DNA of 12,006 bases. Origin: Actinomycetota bacterium (GTDB taxonomy: Bacteria; Actinomycetota; Actinomycetes; S36-B12; UBA5976). The translations under genes were made by a program, and so were the position numbers. The stretch is taken from positions 1 to 12,006 of the forward strand of contig CANLIF010000032.1 of assembly GCA_947491175.1 (NCBI GenBank), in the 5' to 3' direction. Below, one piece after another: positions 7,580-12,006 of the stretch (position 1 is the first letter of the stretch; the number at the start of each line of letters is the position of its first letter). The notes under the pieces are model-generated. The model worked only from the letters and a program-made list of their open reading frames with translations, was not told where the DNA came from and did no database searches.

Positions 7580-7609
7580 ATTTTATCCGAATGCCTGAAT
7601 TTCATTCAC
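7580..7609 (-). promoter_or_regulatory. Candidate promoter for the large LRR gene
   Basis: On the minus strand TAAAAT (7580-7585) is a good -10 match. A weak -35, GTGAAT (7604-7609), lies 18 bases upstream. Transcription would begin near 7573, inside or after the frame start at 7605, which independently favours the ATG at 7554. The leader would then be very short and begin almost at the GAGAGG ribosome site. The -35 is poor, so this is tentative. Confidence 0.3.
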
Positions 7610-7688
7610 CGAAAATCCACTCTGGCGTCACGTTTCAAGGTTTTCTGAACATAATTTAGAAAGTGTTAATAAATAATTAACTAGTGGT

Positions 7689-7975
7689 TCACGGTACTGA
7701 GTGTTGCTGTTTTGCAAACTTGAGAGAAAAAATGAGACCCTGATTTTTGACTGTCACGTGTTTTGTAGAGTTTTTTGCAACTGCGCGCACAAAATACTTC
7801 GTAATCAAACTTTCATCTGTACAAAGTGTTACAGTTAACTTAACGCGAGCCGTACTAAGTGAAAGCGATCCGGTTGACGTAGTTCCAGCAGACAGGCCAG
7901 TAACTTCCACTGCGATGTTTCTTTCTTTATGACTTTCAGTCAGCGCAAGCTTTGCAAGTGATGCACCTAAGAGAT
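7689..7975 (-). pseudogene. Remnant of the C-terminal half of an Ig-like domain (decayed LRR-family tail)
   Basis: Just beyond the stop of the 668-residue protein, in another frame, the minus strand reads LLGASLAKLALTESHKE, then RNIAVEVTGLSAGTTSTG, then SLSLSTARVKLT. This lines up with the last 45 residues of the large LRR protein (LIKGQTKNLLPVVTAYKGKF, ASVIGTSAGTTPTSYLTVSTAKV) with about one gap. The first half of that domain, including its FTYQWYTC segment, is missing. From GTG 7910 the frame could encode 73 residues, but no ribosome site stands out and the last 45 residues are unlike anything I know. It is either a remnant of a deleted paralogue or the frameshifted tail of the upstream gene. 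Calling it non-functional is an inference. Confidence 0.45.
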
Positions 7976-9973
7976 CGACTCGATTTGTATTTTGGCAGAC
8001 GCTATCAGTCTTACTGGTAGCGGGATGTGTGCCGTTAGATCGAAAATGTTTGGATTTGATGACAGATACTTGTTTAAGCAGGTCAACAGTTGTTTGCCTT
8101 GGATTTTAACTGGTGAGGAGTCTATCGGTGCGTTCAAGTAAACCAAATGAGTAAGTGGGTAAGCATTCTTAACTCTCCTTGTGTAGTCGATTTCATAGGT
8201 TCCCATAACTGCTGATGATGGAGTCAATACGCCAGTACCTTTTAGGAATATAGAACCAGCCGCAACCGAAGGCTTCATAAATCCACCTGCGGCATTCTTT
8301 ATAGCAGCGACGTTCACACCTGTTGCCACGTCGTGAGTTTGGACGAAACCCAATGAATATGGATCTAAGACCATGGCAGTAACTAAATCAGCGCCACTGT
8401 CGTGTGCAACGCCTAAAGCCATCTCCTCGCCTAACCCATGAGTTATCACGCCGCTAGTGGTGGTCCATGAGTCATTAGTGGTTTGGTCTAAGAAATCAAA
8501 AAACGTTTTCGAGGTGTCGGAGTCACCTGACTGATAGTGAACCCGAATCCTTAGGTGCGGTAGCTTCACCAACTTATTCATTGCTTTTATTCGAGCGTCA
8601 TCCCACATCGTGATGGTCCCCTTGTAGATTGCACTCAAAGTGGCTGCATCTAAATAAATAGTTTGGATTTTGGGGACATTTGAAATGATTGATATCGTTG
8701 TAGCCGAAACTGGAACTTGAACCGAATTGCGCGACAAATTGATAAGCGGATGCCCACTTATCAAAACGTCAGAGACGCCTTCGTTGTAGGCATCCACTGG
8801 TGAATGAGAGTCACCAACGAGCAAATTTGATGTGAACGTCAACTTCGATGCCATAACTGAACTTCGAGCCATTGCCTTAGCGAGTGCTTCCCCGCCTGGA
8901 AGGGCGGAGTGCAGCATGCCCAAAGGATCACGCGGCATTACAAGAACTGAGTTAGACGCCACGCCAAACCCCACACCATTAATAGCGCGCACCTTAACGG
9001 AATAAATAGTTCCGTTTGATAAACCAGTGATAACGAGTGGTGAAGTTGTTTGTGCAGGCAATGATGGTAGCCATGTGGATCCACCATCAGTTGAATACTC
9101 AAAGTTAGTGATTTCAGATCCACCATTATCGATCGGCACACTGAAATTAACAGTTGCCTGGCGGTTACCAGCCGAAACTGATGAGATTGTTGGTGCAGAA
9201 GCAACGGTATTAGCAATCCAAATTGCAAACATCGTGATGTCAGAAGTTGCCGCTGGCGAATAAGGGAATTCAACAACTAATCCGTTTTCAGTCCTCGACC
9301 AGCCGGTAAGTGTGTAGCCGGCACGAGTCGATATTGGTGCAGTTTGGATAGTGCCACCTGTCGTGAATGAACCTGAAGAGACAGCGCTGCCATTAGCAGG
9401 GTTATAGGTAACTGTGTAGGCGTCATCTTCAACTATTAGGCCGTTCCAAATTTGACCCTCGTTGCTAAATCCTGTGGCACCAGACTTAATTACGGCCTTG
9501 GCACCGTTTGCAACAAAACTAAATGCGTCAGATCCAACACTTGGTGCGTTGCCCAAAAAGTAAACACTGATCAACGAGGTGGCATTGTCGAATGCGTAGT
9601 CATTAATACTCGTGACACTTGCTGGAATACGGATGCTAGTCAGCGATTCAGCAAATGAAAATGAATAATAGCCGATACTCGTTAGTTGACTACCGAATTG
9701 AAAAGTAACCGCTTGAAGTGATGGTGCGTATTCAAATGCAGAGTCTTCAATTCTCATAACCCCTGCTGGGATTTCAACTGAACCAGAACAATTGCTATGT
9801 GTTGTGACAACATTGTTTGAAACAATCACTGTACCTGAGCTGCTGCAGTCGATTGTGCCACTCACGCCATCATAAGTAGCCGCGTTAGCAGGTGAAGAAA
9901 CGCCGAGGCTTGACGCGACAATGAAAAGACTTGCGAGTGAAGTTATAGCTCTTGCGATTCCCCGTTTTAACAC
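7967..9973 (-). CDS. Secreted LRR / B-repeat / fibronectin III protein with PstS-like binding domain
   Basis: This is a 668-residue precursor with a signal peptide (basic MLKRGIAR, hydrophobic core to about 25, ANA cleavage after 31). Domains in order: N-cap with Cys43/Cys62 ending SVEIP, about two LRR_5 units (70-137), C-cap (138-181, YFLGNAP...WNGLIV), InlB B-repeat (185-252), fibronectin type III (about 257-348, GLSNGTIYSVKVRAING) and a PstS-like domain (351-668). PstS hallmarks are LSAIYKGTITMWDDARIKAMN (447-466), LGFV (541-544), MKPS (566-569), YPLTHLVYL (605-613) and a closing HIPLPVRL. Expected phosphate ligands are changed: the R-S-D-G-S-G-T-T loop aligns with Q-S-G-D-S-D-T-S (481-488), and the S-D-A-P-L loop reads S-G-H-P-L (406-410). 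The N-terminal GSTF loop is not recognisable. Phosphate binding is therefore doubtful. The start is GTG with GGAGA four bases upstream. No cell-wall anchor is visible. Confidence 0.88.
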   Translation of the reverse strand: MLKRGIARAITSLASLFIVASSLGVSSPANAATYDGVSGTIDCSSSGTVIVSNNVVTTHSNCSGSVEIPAGVMRIEDSAFEYAPSLQAVTFQFGSQLTSIGYYSFSFAESLTSIRIPASVTSINDYAFDNATSLISVYFLGNAPSVGSDAFSFVANGAKAVIKSGATGFSNEGQIWNGLIVEDDAYTVTYNPANGSAVSSGSFTTGGTIQTAPISTRAGYTLTGWSRTENGLVVEFPYSPAATSDITMFAIWIANTVASAPTISSVSAGNRQATVNFSVPIDNGGSEITNFEYSTDGGSTWLPSLPAQTTSPLVITGLSNGTIYSVKVRAINGVGFGVASNSVLVMPRDPLGMLHSALPGGEALAKAMARSSVMASKLTFTSNLLVGDSHSPVDAYNEGVSDVLISGHPLINLSRNSVQVPVSATTISIISNVPKIQTIYLDAATLSAIYKGTITMWDDARIKAMNKLVKLPHLRIRVHYQSGDSDTSKTFFDFLDQTTNDSWTTTSGVITHGLGEEMALGVAHDSGADLVTAMVLDPYSLGFVQTHDVATGVNVAAIKNAAGGFMKPSVAAGSIFLKGTGVLTPSSAVMGTYEIDYTRRVKNAYPLTHLVYLNAPIDSSPVKIQGKQLLTCLNKYLSSNPNIFDLTAHIPLPVRLIASAKIQIESIS

Positions 9974-9977
9974 TTTG

Positions 9978-9982
9978 TCTCC
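9978..9982 (-). promoter_or_regulatory. Ribosome binding site fixing the GTG start at 9973
   Basis: GGAGA on the minus strand lies four bases before the GTG. An ATG at the same place (in CCATGG) is out of frame and stops after a few codons, so the GTG is the supported start of the LRR-PstS-like gene. Confidence 0.6.
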
Positions 9983-10002
9983 ATGGAAATTTTGAACTTC
10001 TC

Positions 10003-10030
10003 AATCACCTATGTCCTAACCCAGGTGATT
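10003..10030. promoter_or_regulatory. Inverted repeat upstream of the LRR-PstS-like gene (operator or leader hairpin)
   Basis: AATCACCT (10003-10010) and AGGTGATT (10023-10030) form a perfect 8-bp inverted repeat around a 12-base spacer. It lies about 30-57 bases upstream of the GTG start and just downstream of the candidate -10. It could be a repressor site or a 5' leader hairpin. No T-run follows on either strand, so it is not a terminator. Confidence 0.45.
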
Positions 10031-10040
10031 AATTGCGACC

Positions 10041-10070
10041 AGAATAAAGGAATTGTTTTGTGCTTCGCAA
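10041..10070 (-). promoter_or_regulatory. Candidate promoter for the LRR-PstS-like gene
   Basis: On the minus strand a -35-like TTGCGA (10065-10070) and a -10-like TATTCT (10041-10046) are 18 bases apart. This would start transcription near 10034, immediately before the inverted repeat at 10003-10030. Both hexamers are imperfect, so this remains a guess based on position and spacing. Confidence 0.3.
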
Positions 10071-10075
10071 TAGGG

Positions 10076-10084
10076 TGTGGATAA
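10076..10084 (-). promoter_or_regulatory. Single DnaA-box-like 9-mer
   Basis: The minus strand reads TTATCCACA, a perfect match to the classic DnaA box. It is a single copy in a 210-base AT-rich intergenic region; I saw no second copy nearby, so this is not an origin. It lies just upstream of the candidate promoter for the LRR-PstS-like gene, where DnaA could act as a regulator. A 9-mer can occur by chance. Confidence 0.35.
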
Positions 10085-10107
10085 CTTTCACAGTTGAAAA
10101 GTTAACA

Positions 10108-10148
10108 AAATGTCAGCTTTTCAGCTCAATCTAATTGGAATGACATTT
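10108..10148. repeat. 8-bp inverted repeat, 25-base spacer
   Basis: AAATGTCA (10108-10115) is matched by TGACATTT (10141-10148). Inside the spacer AGCTTTTCAGCT forms a smaller AGCT/AGCT hairpin. The right arm shares four bases with the next inverted repeat, so the two stems could not form together. Confidence 0.4.
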
Positions 10149-10175
10149 GCGCAGCCGGGGCACTTCTTCGCAAAT
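10145..10175. repeat. 7-bp inverted repeat after the DUF779 gene
   Basis: ATTTGCG (10145-10151) and CGCAAAT (10169-10175) pair across a 17-base GC-rich spacer. It lies 8 bases beyond the DUF779 stop. On the minus strand no T-run follows the second arm, so it is at best a rho-independent-like or protective 3' hairpin. Confidence 0.35.
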
Positions 10176-10183
10176 AAAAAGTT

Positions 10184-10621
10184 TTAGCCAACTAAGACAA
10201 GTTCACCGTTTCCGAGGTGAACTTTTTCATCCTTAAGAATCAGCCATTCCTCGTCAGTAAAGATCCGCGACCGGATTATGAAGCGCAAGCCTTCAGGTGT
10301 TTCAAGTGAAAACCCGCCGCCGCGACCAGGAACTGCATCAATAGTGATGTGAGTGTGTCGCCAGTATTCAAACTGTTCGAGAGATATCCAAACTTTTATT
10401 GGCTGTTCTATTTCAGCGATAACAAGTTCACCAAGCAGGACATCTGCGCCGCCAACTCGAAATTCGCCAGCTGTATAACACATGGGAGCAGAGCCATCAC
10501 AGCAACCGCCAGATTGGTGAAACATCAGTGGGCCATTATTAGCCGTGAGTTTACGTAACAATACATTTGCAGCTTCAGTCGTATCGATGCGCTGCGGTAA
10601 ACCGCTGTAGGCAATTGTCAT
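10184..10621 (-). CDS. DUF779 domain-containing protein
   Basis: This 145-residue protein fits the full length of the DUF779 family. The signature block GPLMFHQSGGCCDGSAPMCY (30-49) is intact with Cys40, Cys41 and Cys48. It is followed by the typical EYWRHTHITIDAVPGRGGGF (85-104) and EGLRFIIRSRIFTDEEW. The Cys and His residues suggest metal binding, but that is not shown for this protein. DUF779 genes are commonly found next to aldehyde dehydrogenases of the AldB/ExaC type, and here the gene lies 65 bases downstream of one on the same strand. A role tied to aldehyde or alcohol oxidation is therefore inferred from context. The strong terminator between the two genes implies only partial co-transcription or a separate promoter. 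No signal peptide is visible. Confidence 0.92.
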   Translation of the reverse strand: MTIAYSGLPQRIDTTEAANVLLRKLTANNGPLMFHQSGGCCDGSAPMCYTAGEFRVGGADVLLGELVIAEIEQPIKVWISLEQFEYWRHTHITIDAVPGRGGGFSLETPEGLRFIIRSRIFTDEEWLILKDEKVHLGNGELVLVG

Positions 10622-10640
10622 AATTCCACGCTACTCCGTT

Positions 10641-10678
10641 AAAGAAAAATGTGGGAGGCCATTTGACCTCCCACATTT
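10641..10678 (-). terminator. Rho-independent terminator of the aldehyde dehydrogenase gene
   Basis: On the minus strand a perfect 12-bp stem, AAATGTGGGAGG (10667-10678) with CCTCCCACATTT (10647-10658), encloses an 8-base loop. It is followed by TTTTTCTTT (ending at 10641). It starts nine bases beyond the aldehyde dehydrogenase stop. It is the only convincing intrinsic terminator in the window. Confidence 0.9.
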
Positions 10679-10686
10679 GAGTGATC

Positions 10687-12006
10687 CTAGAAGAATCCCA
10701 ACTTGTTTTCTGAATAACTGACCAAAAGGTTCTTGGTCTGTTGGTAATGATCAAGCATCATCTTGTGATTCTCGCGACCGATACCGGAGGACTTGTAACC
10801 ACCGAATGCAGCGTGAGCTGGGTAAGCGTGGTAACAGTTAGTCCACACACGACCTGCCTGAATCTCTCGACCAGCGCGGTAGGCAACATTCATCTTGCGA
10901 GTCCAGACGCCAGCGCCTAGACCATACAAGGTGTCATTTGCGATTTCCATAGCTTCATCGAAGCCATCAAACTTGGCAACTGAGATAACAGGTCCGAAAA
11001 TTTCCTCTTGGAAAATTCTCATACTGTTTTTGCCTTCGAAGATAGTTGGCTCAATGTAATAGCCACCCGCAAGATCGCCACCAAGATCAGCGCGCTTGCC
11101 GCCTAGGGCAAGCGTTGCACCTTCTTGCTTTCCGATTTCGATGTAGCTAAGGATCTTCTCCATCTGGTCATTAGAAACCTGAGCGCCCAGCATTGTGTTG
11201 GTATCTAAAGGATTTCCCTGGGTGATTGCCTTAGTGCGGACAATCGAATCTGCCAAGAACTTGTCATAGATAGGTGCATCAATAAGTGCGCGTGATGGAC
11301 AAGTACAAACTTCGCCTTGGTTAAGAGCAAACATGTTGAAGCCTTCAAGACACTTGTCGTAGAACGCATCATTCTCATCTGCAATGTCACGGAAGAAGAT
11401 GTTTGGTGACTTGCCACCAAGTTCCAATGTGACCGGGATGATGTTTTCAGATGCATACTGCATGATCAAACGACCAGTTGTGGTTTCACCTGTGAATGCA
11501 ATCTTTGCGATCCGGCGAGATGATGCAAGTGGCTTACCTGCTTCAACACCAAAACCGTTAACGATGTTCACAACACCTGCTGGTAATAGATCAGCAATCA
11601 GATCCATTAAGAACAGAATCGAAACTGGAGTTTGCTCAGCTGGCTTCAATACAACACAGTTACCTGCAGCAAGAGCTGGCGCAAGTTTCCAAGTCGCCAT
11701 CAAGATTGGGAAGTTCCAAGGAATGATCTGACCAACAACACCTAGTGGCTCATGAAAATGGTAAGCAACAGTGTCGTGATCTAGTTCACCGATCGAACCT
11801 TCTTGCGCACGAATTGCGCTAGCGAAGTATCGGAAGTGATCGATTGCTAATGGAATATCGGCAGCCATAGTTTCGCGAACTGGCTTTCCGTTTTCCCAGC
11901 ATTCAGCAACGGCAATCTTTTCTAAGTTTGCTTCCATGCGATCAGCAATTTTGTTCAGGATGATTGCGCGCTCGGTTACCGAAGTCTTAGTCCAAGTCTT
12001 GGCTGC
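10687..12006 (-). CDS. NAD(P)-dependent aldehyde dehydrogenase, AldB/ExaC/ThcA-like (5' end outside window)
   Basis: The frame is open to the right edge (AAKTWTKTSVTERAIILNKI at its visible start), so the ATG at 11937 is internal. The window holds 439 residues of a protein that is usually about 505. Class hallmarks, numbered in the visible part: PWNFP at 96-100 with the oxyanion Asn98, FTGETTTGR (171-179) of the nucleotide-binding region, LELGGKSPN with catalytic Glu195 (194-202), NQGEVCTCPSR with catalytic Cys234 (229-239) and EIFGPV (335-340). The GFF ending with LLVSYSENKLGFF matches the acetaldehyde or short-chain aldehyde dehydrogenase subgroup (AldB, ExaC, ThcA). It oxidises aldehydes to acids in the cytosol; the exact substrate cannot be read. 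A strong terminator and then a DUF779 gene follow. Confidence 0.95.
   Translation of the reverse strand, partial: AAKTWTKTSVTERAIILNKIADRMEANLEKIAVAECWENGKPVRETMAADIPLAIDHFRYFASAIRAQEGSIGELDHDTVAYHFHEPLGVVGQIIPWNFPILMATWKLAPALAAGNCVVLKPAEQTPVSILFLMDLIADLLPAGVVNIVNGFGVEAGKPLASSRRIAKIAFTGETTTGRLIMQYASENIIPVTLELGGKSPNIFFRDIADENDAFYDKCLEGFNMFALNQGEVCTCPSRALIDAPIYDKFLADSIVRTKAITQGNPLDTNTMLGAQVSNDQMEKILSYIEIGKQEGATLALGGKRADLGGDLAGGYYIEPTIFEGKNSMRIFQEEIFGPVISVAKFDGFDEAMEIANDTLYGLGAGVWTRKMNVAYRAGREIQAGRVWTNCYHAYPAHAAFGGYKSSGIGRENHKMMLDHYQQTKNLLVSYSENKLGFF

Noticed and set aside
3688..7605. Regular direct repeats that might suggest a CRISPR array
   Set aside because: The units are 69 or 141 bp with no unique spacers. 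They are coding repeats in one long frame of a leucine-rich repeat protein.
7555..7605. ATG at 7605 as the start of the large LRR protein
   Set aside because: It puts 17 extra residues before an otherwise normal signal peptide and has a weak ribosome site. The ATG at 7554 fits the signal peptide and has GAGAGG upstream.
7747..7932. Plus-strand 61-codon frame in the gap between the LRR genes
   Set aside because: It is opposite the minus-strand Ig-like remnant, has no ribosome site and no recognisable protein pattern.

Overview
The window looks like a chromosomal segment of a streamlined, moderately AT-rich actinobacterium, most likely a freshwater planktonic lineage of the Nanopelagicales (acI) type. 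The evidence is a mycothiol-dependent maleylpyruvate isomerase family protein, an actinobacterial-style CapA protein, a DUF779 gene next to an aldehyde dehydrogenase, tight gene spacing, and large secreted BspA-like proteins. The placement is inferred from gene content only; no rRNA or tRNA was found.

Left part (1-3336, plus strand): the 3' part of rmuC is followed by a probable co-transcribed set. It comprises a possible 20-codon leader ORF overlapping a hairpin, a mycothiol-dependent MDMPI-fold protein, a CDGSH-type [2Fe-2S] protein, an orphan 86-residue protein resembling a C-terminal domain of DNA polymerase III gamma/tau, and a membrane-anchored CapA-family phosphoesterase-like protein. 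Spacings run from a 1-base overlap to 32 bases.

Middle (3350-9973, minus strand): a small two-helix membrane protein lies downstream of two secreted leucine-rich-repeat (LRR_5, BspA-like) proteins. The larger (about 1288 residues) has two capped LRR arrays, an InlB-type B-repeat and a C-terminal Ig-like domain, with near-identical 141-bp repeat units. The smaller (668 residues) has a short capped LRR array, a B-repeat, a fibronectin type III domain and a PstS-like periplasmic binding domain whose phosphate-ligand motifs are altered. Between them lies a degenerate reading frame that matches the last half of the Ig-like domain at the end of the larger protein, suggesting a decayed relative or a frameshifted tail.

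Right part (9974-12006, minus strand): a 210-base intergenic region holds several inverted repeats and one perfect DnaA-box-like 9-mer. Next come a DUF779 gene, a strong rho-independent terminator, and the 3' 439 codons of an AldB/ExaC/ThcA-like aldehyde dehydrogenase that runs off the right edge.

The most unusual content is the pair of cap-to-cap LRR proteins, one fused to a solute-binding domain, with the remnant between them. They may act in surface binding or nutrient capture, but that role is inferred.
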